Assembly: GCA_023053575.1 (NCBI GenBank)
Contig: JAKZAP010000014.1
Span: forward strand, 5,766,001-5,830,000
Direction: 5' to 3'
DNA length: 64,000 nucleotides
Source of the DNA: Branchinecta lynchi
Taxonomy: Eukaryota; Arthropoda; Branchiopoda; Anostraca; Branchinectidae
Below are positions 24,401-39,400 of the stretch, piece after piece (position 1 is the first letter of the stretch; each line of letters begins with the position of its first letter). The translations under genes were made by a program, and so were the position numbers. Under the pieces are notes generated by a model, which saw only the letters and a program-made list of their open reading frames with translations, was not told the origin of the DNA and ran no database searches.

Positions 24401-27400
24401 TGTATCCCAATGAGTAGCTTGCGGACGATGATGGTGCTATATACTGGTTGCTGCTTCCGGGGCGCACCAATCCTCTTTCCAGGGCCAGTCCTCATCGAGT
24501 CACTTTTTGAAACCTTCGGGTGTTTCGCTGGTAGCAGCAGGTTCAGACAAGCTGTTCCATAGAGGAACAGTTAGGTTGCTGACGAAGTGCTGGCGAACAC
24601 GAGAAGTACAGGACCTTCTGGATAGTTTCCTGGAGTGGCCCCTAGTCCTTGAGTGGTTGTCGGGGGCGAATAGGGAGGAGAGACAATTAGAGCTGAGAAG
24701 TTTGTAGACTGTTCGCATGTCCCCTCTCTTCCGCCGGTAAGTAAAACTTTGTCGTGAAGTCTGTCAATCTTTGTTAATTTATATTTTGTATATATTGACG
24801 ACTTAGACAAATTTGGACTTTACCATGATAGTTGAAGAGCAATATGTGTCTCATGCCTACAGGAATTACACTCGGTTTCGGCTGATTTGAGCCTCTTTCC
24901 ATGCCAATTGCCTTCAATGACAATCATGGCAAAATGTGCATAACCGGTTTTCAGACGGAAACAGGTCCCCGGAAACAATGATCCTGCCAGAATAAGGCTC
25001 CTGTCTCTCAAAGCTTCATGACAGAGGTGTGTCTCCCTCTTTTTTTGCGAATAAGAACTAAGACACGTGATCCGAATTCTTGCGGATGCGGGTTACGATC
25101 ATTTGCAAAATTGTTGGTTTTGCTACACTGTGTAAATCTCCTTTCTTTTTTTTTTTTTTTTTCCTACTAAGCTCAAATCCGGTAGAGACAGACCTATTTT
25201 ATCTTGTGGGCTGAAAAAGTCGTATCCTGTCAAAGGTAGTTAGTCTTTTTTTCCTTTTAAATCAACTGTCACCCCTCTCGAAGGAATGCCCGTCACAAAT
25301 CAAGATATCAAAACCCTCTTACCTTTAGATAGTAGAAGCTCTATCAGCGCCGTATGACCTTCTGCGGCAGCTGCCATAAGTGCCGTTCGTCCAGTGCCGT
25401 CCGGCTGGTCAACCAAGGCAGGACTCGGAGAGTTTTGAAGAATCAAACCAGCCGTTTCCCAGTGGCCTTCTTGAACAGCCACGACTAGCGGAGGAATCTC
25501 CTAAAATAAAAGAAAATCTTACTCTTTCAAATAACTGGTAAATATAAAAATTACAAAGCGTAAGAAAAACTATGGACAGTCTGTGTCTATGTCATTTCTA
25601 ACCATCATCTTCTAACCGGTATAGATCTTATTTTCGTCAATATTTTGTAAAGCATTTTAATAATGTACTTTATTTCCTTAATAGCTTGTATTATACACGC
25701 TAGCACTGGATCGTCATTCATACAAATAACATATAACAATTACATAAGTAGACATTTCATATACACGTACAACTTGAAAATATAATTTGACTTAACTTCA
25801 TCTACACGTACAACTTGAAAATATAATTTGAATTAACTAGAATTAAAATATTGGGTAAAATAGGGTTCTAGTCTCTGGGAATCAGCGTCCCTTTGTCTCT
25901 GTCGCGTATTAGGCCTGCTATTTGCTGTAGTATCAAAATCAGGTAGAATTGCACGATGAGCATGTGATGCCAGACACTTGCTCCCAAACGCTATTGTCAG
26001 TTGGTGCCGCCGTTCGGCAAGGGTTGGCAGTTCAAGCTTGACCAGGCCATCCTCATAAGAAAGCCCGGGCCAAGCATAATCTTAACAGCCCTTTTTTGGA
26101 TGGCTTCTAGTCTATCGGTCTGTGCGTTGGTGAGTCCAGGGTGCCAAGCCGGACAGGCACACTCCAGGCAAGGTCGGATGTACGTGCAGTAAATACTGCG
26201 GAAATCTCGCGAGGGAATTGCAAACGTCTGAGAGCCGCGAACGACTTGAGGAGAGGTGCTGCTTTTCGGGTAATATGCTGTACGTGAGAACTCCACTTAA
26301 GGTCATCATCAATTAACAAACCGAGGAGTTTAACTGTTGTTTTGGACTCGAGACCTATATCCTCAACCTCAGGAAGGTCCCGTTTTAAAAAAGACACTCT
26401 GAGTACAACACTCTTTGGACGGCTTACTGAAAGTTTAACTTCGGATAGGTCTCGCTGCAATATGTCAAAAACTGTTGAAAGGGGTGATTCGTCATCCGAA
26501 GGAGAAAGTGAACGGAGCGAAATGGTTGAAAGATGGTCAGCAAATTTAAAACGGAAGTAGTCAAAACTTTGTTAAAAACAATTAAAAAGCACAAAGGACC
26601 CAGCTTGGTACCCTGGGGCGTTCCGCAAAAAATACTCATGAATTCCGAAACGTCCTAGTCATTTTAATGAGTAAGTGACAGTATGTTTTATAAATTATTG
26701 ATAGGGTCTTATTTAGCTATTATGTTATTTGACCTAATAAATTCGTATCGTATCGTACGTCTGCTAGTCTATTTTCTAAAGTCGGAGTACGTTAAATAAA
26801 AAAAAATGGGGTTCGCTTTTCGCTAAATTAGCACAAAGAGGGACACTACTCAGCAAACTGACTAGGGGTCCTAGGTATTGATGTCCAAGCATGGATGGGT
26901 ATTCTCCATGAAGAAACCTTTTGGCGGTGTGGGGGGAGGGGTAACAGAAAGCAAGTAGCTCAGAACTAACCTGTAGATTTGTTGCAGACAAGTTGGCACC
27001 ACGTCGAATCAGAACGGCAACAGTATCGTTATGCCCAAGTCGACAAGCGGCAGACAACGCTGTATCTCCCGTCTTAGGGTCATTCAAGTTCACCCTTACT
27101 TCAGCCATGTCCAGAAGGAACTCTACGACCTGAGAAAAGATTCACAATTGACTTACAACGAGTCGAAATCGCTTGTATTTACTATAGGGTAGGGATATCA
27201 TCCACGGGCGTCGCGTATGGGGGGGGGGGGGGGACGCCCCCGCAATATTGTCGGCAAATCGGTAAAAAATAACATAGTTGGCTCGAAGCGCCGCGATTTT
27301 TCGTAATAACGGTCGATTTTTTTCTTTAAAACAGTCAATTTTTTCTTTAAAACAGTCGGTTTTTTCTGCAAAAAAAACAGTCGGAAAAATTACCAGCTGT

Positions 27401-30400
27401 AATTCAAATCAACACTTCTTGGTCAAAATTAAGATAACATCTCATAAACTCAATAACGCACAACTTGCGCTGTTTTTCAAGACGGCTTTAAAATGCACCA
27501 TTTTTGCTCGAAAACAATCTACTCTGTCTTTTGGGATGCGTACACATTGTTCTAATTTCTATTATACTTCTAATTAACAATTCCAAAATTATGATTAGGC
27601 TACATTCTTATTACATTTTCTTATGACAAATACAATCTTTTTTTATGACCTCCAGTCCGCAACTAAAGGCGTATTCTCGCCGTTCCCCGAGGACTCCTCG
27701 GGGAATCGAAGGGAACAGCGAGAATAGAGGGAGTCACTCCACGCGGGCTCCACCTACACTGTAAAAAGTTTCTCCGTATAAAGATTAAAGTTAACTGCAG
27801 TATTTGCTACTCGGATTCATCATCAATCTGAGTAGTAAATACTGCAGTTAAGGTTAATCTTTATACGGAAAAACTTTTTACAATGTAGGAAAATAACCAG
27901 AACCCGCGAAATGCTTCTAAAATGGATTTTGTTCGAAAAAAAAAATATGCAGCTGAGGAAATTAGTCTGGATCCACTTAATTTTTGGTTTTATTTATTGT
28001 GATTCTTTCTAATTAATTTTACACTGCACCAATACCAGAAAAAATTGATTCCCCTCTGAATCTGAAAGGGAGTCCTTTCTGATGATGGTGATGATAATCG
28101 AAGCATTCCCCGTGCTTGGGGAATGCGTGGAGTGAATCCCTGAGACAATAAAAAACGCGGGGACTCTTCAAATGGAGTATCTGGGGAACGGCGTGAATAC
28201 GCCTTAAGCAAAGCCACTCACAGAAATCCCAATCTTAATTAAATTAATCACCAAAAAATAACTTTTACAGACACCAAAAGAGGAAATATTGAAACAAATA
28301 CTATCACTATGCTACAAATATATTTAAAGTTTAACCGAAAAGCAAGCTTATTTCGCATCTTGTGTTTTAACGCACTGAATTATTTTGATTCTGTTAAAGA
28401 TTTTTCATTTTCTTCACAACTGACTCTCTTAGTGACGTTGAGGACAGGGAAGACAAGAACAAATTCACATTATAGTCGGCGCAATTTTTAATTTCATAGA
28501 TGACGTGGTTTTTCCTTCTGTAAAATCAAAAAAAATCACAAGGTGTTTTTAGCTTCTTTCTTTGACTCGTGCCTTGGATGACAAACTTGGCAAAAATTTG
28601 CATAACTGGTCACCGGACGAATAAGCTTCTCCGAAACAATAGTTGCGTTTCTGATCCTAATTCTCCGTTCCGAATTCTCGCTTCTGAATTCTCGATTCTC
28701 GCACAAATTACCGTTTTTGCTCCTCTGACTTCTCCATTCTCGCTTTTGACAAAAACACTAATTTTGCAGCTCGTCCGTAAGCACCCGCTCTGTTGACCAA
28801 TAAGCGCAGAGAGGAGAAAAACGCAAGAAAAGGAGAATTCACTTCCTCCGATAGTACAAAAACACGAAATAGGAGAATTCGGAGGAGAATTCGGATCAAA
28901 AACGCAACTAACGATCGGGAGCTTGATACGTCACTTTTCGCATTTCAACCCCATTAGGTGAATCTCTAGTCTTGTCAGAAGGCTGAACACATACCGTCAT
29001 ACAAGCAACTACTTCTCGTACCTGAGTGTGGCCTTGGGAGGCGGCGGCAACGAGAGCTTGTTGCGCCACCTCCGTCAGAGTCGGGTGGCCAGCTGGCCAA
29101 TCACAGGAGATGAGATAGCCAACGACGTTCAGGTGACCATTCATCGATGCGTGAACCAATGCAGATCTACGAAGCGAAAACAATATAGTAATGCTTTATA
29201 GGAATTAGGTTCCACCACGTGAGTAGCTCCCGGCCTTTCAGCTATCGGATACATAATTATAAAAATACAAATTTTTGGTATATATTTTTTTGGTGTGAGA
29301 TAGACTGAGAAGTGTGATGGCATCCGTTTCTTCTGGGTTTGTTTGTTTATCCCGTTTGTCGCCCGGCTTTCGAGCCAGTCTCCCTGCTGGGGACATTATG
29401 TGAATATTGTTAAATATGTATGTTTAAATAATAAAAGAACTTGAACTTGAACGGGTCACACAATCCAGTCCACTGCAGAGCCACTACCTCAAATTTTCCC
29501 TGAGACTGTTATGAGCGCAAATTGTAAACCCTCTTGTTTATTCTGCCTTTTCTATTATCCCAAGCTCCCTTACGTGATTAGAAGCTTCTAGATTCCCCAC
29601 CTTTTGGCATTGTTTCCTTTAGTACCTACAATTTTTTTGCAATTTTTCGGCGCAGCCAAATTTTAGCAGTCGCGAAACGTAAACTTCGCCAAAAGCCTCA
29701 AGTTCCTCCGACAACCCTTTTGCACATAAAAAGATTCAGAGCATTGTTTTTCATTTTGGAACACATGGCTCTGTTTGGACTTCTTTCGTTTTTCTTGGTT
29801 TTCGCACGTTTACGACGCGTTCAGTTTTAAAATATTGTGCGTCCAACCGCTACGTCGGAGGGCGCGACTGGTTAGCGTCCACAAGTGCTAAAAAGAAAAT
29901 CGCCAACTAAAGGTGAAAAGTAATGGTATTTTCGAAAAACAATATTTCTGAGCCATTTCATCGAGAAATGGTTATTTCTAGTAAGCGTTGTGCTTTGACC
30001 CTTTTGGGGTCGAGCGTAGTGATATGCCTACAAACTTTTTCTTTTCTTTTCGACTACAGCGGATGTCATCTATAGTGCACACAATTATTCAGCCAGTACT
30101 CTATCTTATGATACCAGGTGCCACCCTCTGTGATGCAACCGTAAATTTTCATTCTTTGAGAATATCTAATAATCAGAATGAGTTACTGGAAAGATGTGAA
30201 TATTTTTTCATTTTACGCAGTCAAATCTAGGTGAAATAAAAAAGTTGCTATAGTGGTCTGCTATAGTCTTCCAACTTTTAGCAGGTGTATGGTCAATGGT
30301 CCTCTTCGGATGAGAAAACTGTGAAGCTTGTACGGTAATGCCTTATATTTTTCATTCTTTGCAGTCGTATGAATACATTTTCGAAACTCAACCGAAACAA

Positions 30401-33400
30401 AATTCAATTCGATATTTGTATTCCGGTGACAAAGACCATAATTGAGCACTAATAATTAAATAACAACAAATAAAGTGAAAGCAATCACCCATTTAACCCC
30501 TTACCTTCCATCATTATCAGTCAGATTAAGCTTTGCGCCATGCTGAATCAGCATCCTGACAACATCGCAATGGCCAAACTGCGACGCCAAACTGAGAGCC
30601 GTTTGACCATGATTGTTCGTTGCATCAACATTAGCTCCAAACTCAATCAGAAGCGAGACCATGTCGTTATTGCCCTCTATGGCATAAATGCAGAGGATCG
30701 GAGCGTTCGCTCTGTATTCCGTGATGTGGTCAGGAGATCCACCAGAAAGCAGCAGCAGTCGAGAGACCTGGAAAGAACCTTTGCTCTGGAGAAGTTCAAG
30801 TTTTGAGCAGAGATGGATGGATCCGGGTTCTAATCCCCGATTCGTCCTTTGGGCCGGATTCGACTCTCTTCGGAAAGGTCGGATTAAGTAAGTAAGTAAG
30901 TATATTTATAAGCCACAAAATTTTTACAACAAAAGAGTGTGCAGTAAAGATAAATATAAAAAAGAAAAGAACAAAAGACAACAGGAAATTCGTATCATAG
31001 TAAAGAAGAAGTGACGCCAGAAAGTTCGTGTTGATGCAAACGATATAGGGCAAGGATTGGCGCTGTGCCTATCGAGAGTTTGGCATACGGAGTTGCTAGC
31101 CCAGTGTCTGCCGTGCAGAAAAGAAACGAGAGACATCGGAAGCAGCTTACTGGTGTAAGCACCTTCGAAATGGTCCTTAGTTGACCGTGTGTCTGTCCCT
31201 GTATGAGACTGCCCTTATTTGTATTTTTTTTCTCGTTTTGTTCTGTTTGTATTTGTCAGAAGTTATTCGTTCCTTTTCCTTTTCTTTCTTTATTACTCTA
31301 TCCGCGTTGTATTCTTACATGTATGATGGGCAATAAATATATACATACAAACATACCTTATCTCTACCACTGGATACCCGATACCAAATGCTGGATACTC
31401 TGAGCCATTAAATTAACTAGTAAGAATGTCTTACAGTCGAGTAGCTCATGGTTATGGTACCTATAGGCGAACGATTTGGCAACGCGCTGAGCTCCTAGGA
31501 CCGGCTCACCATCCCATCGCAGTTGACCCGAGTGTCTAACCCCTTACGCGTACCTTTATTGTAGGGTCCTTTAGATTGGCTCCCTCGTACACCCGTCTGT
31601 GCGTGAGCACCCCCTCGTGCGCTCGTTTATTGTACACCAACCAGGGCACTCACCTTGACATTAGGACTGTACAAATTTCTCGGCGAGGCAATGGCCGCCG
31701 ACACATCATCTGAGCTCGCCGCTACCCAAATGGCCTGAAGGTCGCGTGGGTACAACCCAATTTTATCCCCAATCATCCCGTAGATCCCTTGCTCTCGTGC
31801 CAGGGACCGGTAGATGTGAGCTTTAAGGATATGGTGACCCAGCTCTAAAGTTTTCTCTTGGTTCAATGGCGCTTCCAGCCGAGATAGTCTGAAGGCGATG
31901 GCGGCGTCGCCAACTCTGAAAATAGAGAAAATGCCAAATTAAAGGACCCCTCTTGCTTATTCTGCATTTAGTTTATCCCTAGCCTTTTTATCGAATTATA
32001 AGCTTCAGAGATCCTCGCTTTTCGCCAATGCTTCGTGTATACCTACGACTTTTTAGCGCTTCTTTCGCCTGGACCAGTTTTGCTAGGTATGCAACTCAAA
32101 CTTCGCCAAAAGCTTCAAGGTCCGCCGATAACTCTTTCAGGCATAAGGACATGATAAGCTTCAAAGCTTATCATGCTGTTTTGCAAAGACAATCAAATCA
32201 GCTCGCTAGCAAGTTTTTGTCTAATAAACCCTACTTACACAGCAAAATGTATTATTCCTTTGTAGTTCCACACGTTATTGCTTTGGCTCCATTTGGAAGC
32301 TGTTTTCATGCTCGGATATGAAAGACATTCGTAAATCTTTTTACAAATATGTAAAGTATCTGCTGAGGGTTCCACCTTGGACAAGTAATAGCAGATTGTC
32401 CTCAAAGTGTGGAGTAGCAAGACCTCTTTCTGTTATTCGGGAAAGACGACGCTTTAAGCGCAGCCTTAATGCAGCTCAGCAGATTCCTTTCTTTCTTGGT
32501 TTTTTCTTCTTCGTCATTCAACTACTCCGTCTTTTTGTACGTTTGTGCATTATGATGGCCAATAAATCTATTATTATTATAATAACACTGGGGAGTCACG
32601 CCAAGCTTCCATGCTTTGCAAACTGGCCATACTCGTAGTGCCCCCACTAGGCTTGCGGCATTTAAAGCGAGACAAACTTGTGGGTTTTGAGATTTCTAGT
32701 TGACCAAAGGTGCGGTATGCACACACCAACGAAACAAAAGAGGCTTTGTCATGTTTTGCTATTTTCAGGATATGAAGTTATCAAAGCCAGCGCTGGTGAA
32801 CGACTGAATGAGTTTCAGTAGAGACGTTCTCTATCGCCAGTGGTGCTAGTATCGCTGCTATTCGACTGTGTGTCAAGTCTTGACGCTACTCCCTAGTGTT
32901 ATTTTGCTTCTGGCCATAAAGTATATCATGTGTTTCGGACTCGATTGGGTCGTTAAGAGGAGAGGGTAGAGATTTTTCCGCATTTTGGTCTCTTCTTTCC
33001 AGCTAAGATGGATACTTGTCGGCAAAAACAGCAATTAAGTCGCAGCAGCAGCTTCAACTCCAAGCAGTTTTCAGGACGAAATCAACAAAATCAGACATTT
33101 AAGGAAGAATCTTTAGCTGTTTTTCCACAAGTTCATTTTCCAGAACGGGCGGGTGAAGCCTGACGAGGACCCTTTCCAGGAAGGGCCGAAATACAGCTCT
33201 AATAAAACGTAGCTGACGTATCCATTTTGCAGTGTTAAATATTATACAATATGCATATATATAAAATAAAAATAATAGTAATTAATGTGCCCAGAAAGTG
33301 TGCCCAATTATGACGAAAGATAAAGCACGAACTTCAGAGCCTTCTGCGCTCCGAAAATCCCTTCCACGCCGTAGACAGCAGGTGGAATACCTGATTCTTT

Positions 33401-36400
33401 TCCTACGCTGTTAAAATAGCTCTTTCGATCTCACATGGGGGTAAAATGAAAAAAAAATAATATCACACACATGTTTAGGATAACATCAAACAATGATGGG
33501 TTACTACGGTTTCAATCAGATTTCGCCACAAGAAACTCGAGCCAATTTCTGTAAGGAGTTCTTGGAAAACCTCAGTATAGAGTTCAATTTAACGATAAAA
33601 TCTCAAATTTCTGCAAGAACTTGAACATATTGTTCTTTCTGACTAACTTTTGGAGCTCGGACATGGTTATCCCCACTAAATGTCTAATATAAATATAAAA
33701 AAAGTACTCTACATTGCTAATTTGTGAACACCCACGTTGTTGCGTTATCTCCTTTTTGCGTATTCATGCTGATTTACTACCTTCTTAGACTCCGATTATG
33801 GTAGAGAAATACTCAGAGAGCCAGAAAGTATTCTATTTCTGATGCTTTTTACTGACTACTGGCATTATATCCTCTTTGGCGTACATAACTGATTAAAATA
33901 CCTTTTCAGTTTTCCATGGTGGTAGAAAAATTCCTGGATATCTGAAAACTATTCTGTTTCTGATCCTTTTTATTTGTTGCTGAGAGTTTTTTTGTTTTTG
34001 TTTAAAGGACCTCTATTGCTTATTCTACCTTTTGTATTATACTTAGCTCCCTTATGGTATTATAAGCTTCTGAGATCCCCGCCTGTCGCCATTGTTTCGT
34101 TTTGTTCCTACGACTTTAGCGCTTTTTCCAGCCGAGCCGGGTTTTGCCAGTGACGCTACGCAAACTTCGCCTATAGCATCAAGGTTCGTCAGAACTCTTT
34201 CACGCATAAGGACACGAGAGGCTTCAAAGTATTGTTTTTCGTTCTGAAGATAGGGTAGGCCGTCAGGTCTATTTGTTAGTACAAAATGGATACGTCAGGT
34301 GAATTTTATTAGATAGATAGATAGATATGTTTATTGATCCATCTCGTAGCGTCAACATGGCACTAAATACGTCGACAATTACATTTAAATACTTGAATAA
34401 TTGAGTAAAATACTTGAATATATACAATTATTACATAAAAGAAAATAAATCACTTAGAATTCACTTGTTTTTTGTTAATCTTCTCAGTGAAATATGGTAC
34501 AAAGTAATTTGAATACCGGTTTGTGCAGCATTTAACTGGCACAAGGAGATTTTGATGCCGTGTCCATCCTGTCACCGGTGCTAGATCGGGCAGAATATCT
34601 CTACAGCTATACTTCGGCCCTTCTTAGCAAGAGTCCGCTTTAGGCTCAACCCGCTCAGACTGGAGAATGAACTTGTTTCATGTTTTTAACTTGTTTCAGC
34701 ATTGCCAAGAAGGGCCAAACTATAGCTCAAATAAAATTCAGTTGTGGTTGTTGAGCGTTTATTTTCTTTTTCGTTATTATATGATAATATGATATGATAT
34801 GTATTTGTCTTAAAAGCACAAAGACCATAACAAACACACATAAATAACAACATGTAAATACAAAAATAAACCGTAACACTACTACACTAAACCCCACTCA
34901 AACACTTTTCCCTGTGCAGACTGGCCACTCTGAGGAACCTCGCCACAGAGGCGTTACTAGCCAAAATGTTTGGGGGGGGGGGGGACGAGGCATTTACCGA
35001 CTGGCTGGTAATTTTTACCGACTTTTTCTTCAGAAAAACGACTGTTTTCAATAACAAAAATGACATTTTTGAAAAAAAATCGACAGATTTTCAGAAAAAT
35101 CCGCTGATTTTCAGAAAAACCGACTACATTGACGAAAAATCGACGAATTTTCAGAAAAAAACTACAGTTTTCATGAAAAAAATCAACTATTTTGATGAAA
35201 AATCAAGGCGCTTCGCGCAGACTCGGTTATTTTTTTTACCAACTCGCCGACAGCTTTGCTGTGCAAGATTTGAATGAATTGCGCTTTTTGTCGTGGAGTC
35301 TGCATGTGCAAACCTCCGGAAACGAATATCCCTATTTCGAAAACGTCACGCTCAGGAGAAGAATGTTCTCCGTGGCCATTTCTGTAAATGCATTATCCAT
35401 GGTGTGTTCAAGTGTGGCTTCATTGTTCAGGTGTCCTTTAAAGGTATTTTGTTTTTGTTTGTTTTTAGCCGGGCCAAAATCGAAAGCCATGAGGATTACC
35501 TACCGTGGGTCACAGAGGAACTTGGCGGCCTCCCCTTCCTCACGCCGTACAAGCCACTCCCTAAAGGCCGGGTGGATAAGCATGTATGTCTCGTCGGACC
35601 TCGGGACAAGCAGGCCGGATAGTTGCTAAAAAAGAAATAGAGGTTCGTCAAAATACATCTACAGTATGTTTATATTGGTGTCAGCTGCATAAGAGCTATA
35701 GGCGTCAGCCAGGTCCGTATCAAAGAATTCATTTCGGGGGGGGGGGGGGGGGGGGGTCTACCGCGAGTCGGACCTAAAACATGGATCCTCCTGGGGTAGG
35801 ATGTAGCTGACTTATCCGTTTTGCACCGTCAAATATGATTTGCAGTCAGCTTGGGCTGAAGGAACATCTATCTGCATTCAATTTTAATCCGCTATCAATA
35901 GCATATTAAACAGGAAAAGAACAAACAAACACACAAACAACGAAGGAAACAAATACCGGGCCTAGCTTTTGAAAGCCCACTTGTGCGAGATATGTATCGT
36001 ATATCAAGGAGGAGGAGGGGGGGGGGGGGGAAGGAGCCTCGAGATTTCTAACAAAAAGCGAGGAAAAACACTAAAAAGTCTACTTTCTTTCCAGCTAAGA
36101 TGAATCTTCAGTCTGAAGAATCAAGAACAAATAAGCACCAGGACCTCAGTCTCCCTATCTCTGTAATACGGCCATGCAGAGTCGAATAAATTCCTGTACC
36201 CTGCCCGATGCAGGGTACAGGAACATCACAAATCGTTACCTCTACAAACAGCTATATCGCAGTAAAGCCCCGCAGAAGAAATTTCCAAAGTAAAAGCCGA
36301 TTGGTTGTCTGGACGAGCGGACTGCAGAGCGGGTCAGCGCCCGCGCCTCCTGCACTAATTCCTCTGATATACGCAACGGCAAAGAGGGAAGTAGACGGGT

Positions 36401-39400
36401 AGCAACCCAAAGCCCGAGCAAGTACCTCTAGCTCAGCTCAGTTTTGTCGGGGTATCCATAGTCGCTGCATGGGACCAAAGACGGAGATTCTATTGGCTTA
36501 TTTGTTCTTGGAAAATCCAGTACTGGGAGGGAAAGAGATTTCAGAAAGAGGGACAGTTCTGTTTCACTCACTCTCTTTTACGCGAATAGCGAGATCTTGG
36601 ATATCGACCAATCAACTTTACTGAACCAAACAGCTTAATAGCTTTTTGAAATGGGAAGAGCATACTGAACACAAAGCTAGAAGAGATCACCGAAGGAAGA
36701 AGAAATGCAAAATATATACAAAAGAAAACAACAGACAAATTAACTAACACACTTTACGATACATGATTTCCTTGTTTTCCGTAGTTCAATTCCATTTAAC
36801 TGAGTCAGCTCAGACTGCACCCGTTCTTACTCGATATTGGCAATTTCTCTCAACAAGAATGCAGACATGTTGAACTCAAACAGAAAATCGCTACAACACT
36901 CAACAGCAATTATCAAGCAAACGCACGAGCCCATTTTCGCAAAAACCTGACGCCTTCTCTGCGTTCGTCCGCTTTTGAATTTCCCGCCAATGCCAATTAT
37001 CTAAAAATCGTAGCATGGGCGGTCCTGTAAGGAATACGCACGCAAATTACTCATTATGATGTGGGCGACATGCCGTCAAGAGGATTTAATTGCAGATCCA
37101 AGTTGGCAATATTGCTTATTGCTTAGACAAAAAATGATACGACTCAATTTATCACTGAACTTAATACAAAATGAGTTATACTCCAAGACAACAGGTGTCG
37201 ATGGGATACCAACGGGGAAGATTTGCTGGACTTAATCGGGCCTTGTGAACTTCCGGTCGTCGTCTCATCGTCATGTTATTTATCCCGGATCAATCCAAAT
37301 CCGTGAGGTTCTGTCCCGTCCAGCTCAAATTACGATCGGAATATCAATGCTAGTTGAAGACTCATCAAACATTCTTAATTGAAGAAGCTCTTCATTGAGA
37401 AATACAGCCTGCTTTAAATAAATAAAACATATCTTTCTTTTTTTAATTTTCGTTGTTCTTTTCGGAGCTACCGGATTACATCAGATTCCCGTCGTACCGT
37501 TTACCCGGTAAGAAAGAAAAGCGATTGATGGATACGCAGCGTTATTAATCCTCTAAAGACAGGAACAGCCGGACAAGAATACAATTAGAAATAACGAATT
37601 TACCATTTCTACCGATTCGGGATTCTGGCAATACCAACCGAACCATCGACTTGAAAGGAAAACGAAGCCTTGCAAGGAAAGCGGAATACTTCCATAATGG
37701 TCTACGTATAAGCGAATTTGTTTTTGTTTGTACCCCTTTAAAGGGGAGTAAATGTTCAACTTTGTTCAACTTCTTCCCCTACCTTCATTCTGTCTATGAA
37801 ACTTTTCAAACTCACAAAGAATTTGACAGCAAAATAAGTCTAGGAATGAAAAGCTCGACTTTCAGCGTTTGAAGGAAAAGAAAAAAAAGAAGAAAAATGG
37901 CTACTCCCTAGTTATTTTGCTCTGCTAGGCAGTACCGACAAGACTTAACAAAATTGACACAATCTAATAGCAGCGGTATTAGCACCACTATCGATAGGGA
38001 ACGTCCCTACTCAAACTCATTCAGCCGTTCACCAGCGCTGGGTCCGGTAACTCCATATTCTGAACATAGCAATTAAATGATACAGCCTCCATTGTTTCCT
38101 TGGTGTGTGCAGACCGCACCTTTGCTTTACTAGCAATTTCTAAACCCGCAAATTTGTCTCGCTTTAAATGCCGCATTGAATAATAATAATAATAATAATT
38201 TATTGGAAAAAGCCTAATACGGCCATACAACAGATTCCTGAAGCGCCAACAACAATTTAAAACACTAATAATGAAACACAAACTATTTTCTTCTTTTCAT
38301 TGCATTCAAAACGAAAGAAACTACCTCACGGATTACACTTTTATTTGTCGACTTTAAGATACCAGGGAAGAGAACACCACCAGCCATCCCAACTAAACCC
38401 AATGAAGGAAGCTCTTGGCACTGTCCTAGAAGGTGGTCAATGGTATCTTGCCCAGTGCAACAAAGTGGGCAATTGTAGTTCTCCTCACCGACCTGTTTTC
38501 GCCTATCAAAAACTTTCTTTCTGTACCGTAATGGAAGAGAGTTAGTCCGGAGTTGGAACCATACCCTAAGTGCCTGCGCCGACAATCCTAATTTAAAATA
38601 ATATTCAAATCCAAAAGTAATTTTTATTTGTCTATAATAAAATAGTGTCTCTGATTTATCCAGTGCTGCCTGCCAATTTTGAATTTCCTGATCCCGTAAT
38701 ACCTGCTCAAACTGTCGCAGCAACTGTGGCTGATCATCTGGTCCCAAACCATCGTTCCAAGCCAAAGATAAACCTGCTTTATCGAGCATGGCTTTCACTT
38801 GGAGTGGCCAAGACCGAGAACCCTTCGACTCCATTAATTCTTTATATGCAATTTTTAGTAACCTGTCTTCAGGTAACCGAACTAACTTAAGCCAAAATTT
38901 AAGAATTTGAACTAGCCTAAGATTCCTCATAGATTGAATCCCAAGTTCACCTGCTACTGCCTGGGTATGAGTTGTTGGATGTAATCCAATCAGCCTCTTG
39001 TAGTGAAGCAGCTGAATCGACTCCAATTGTACCGCAGCTTCGAATCCCCAAATTTCAGCTCCGTAATGAATTGTAGGAAGGATTTTTGATTGGAAAATAT
39101 GTTTATGCATTTTTAGGTCTTTTAATCCCGAAACCACTGAATTTCTCAGTAAAGCCGAAGAAGTCATCCTCCCTCTTCTTTTCATTTCAAGGAGGTGATC
39201 CTTCCAACCCCCATTCTGGGATAAAGTAACCCCTAGGTATTTAAACTTAGCCGACTGTTGTATTCGGTGACCTCGGTAATAAAAATTCCACTCCTCATTT
39301 GGTTTTCTTCCCGTGAAAACAACTATTTCAGTCTTTTTTACATTTAAATTTAATCTCTTTCCTTCCAAATAATCTGAAAGGATGTTTAATAAAGTTTGGA

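Larger units (their letters stand above)
23207..25322 (-). other. TANC intron 12
   Basis: Holds MITEs 23330-23820 and 23838-24227, which lie almost head to tail; the rest, including a poly-T run at 25145-25162, is unassigned. Confidence 0.7.
27130..29021 (-). other. TANC intron 10
   Basis: Contains a 'CAGAGGCG'-type MITE fragment (about 27190-27380), the fold-back MITE at 27757-27885, a GGGGAATGCGTGGAGTGAAT repeat also seen near 9700, and a family-D left end. Confidence 0.7.
31916..35503 (-). other. TANC intron 7
   Basis: Filled by family-C MITEs, a LINE 3' end, dispersed repeat copy A, a decayed hammerhead, (GATA)n, and MITEs up to 66 bases from the exon 7 donor. Confidence 0.75.
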
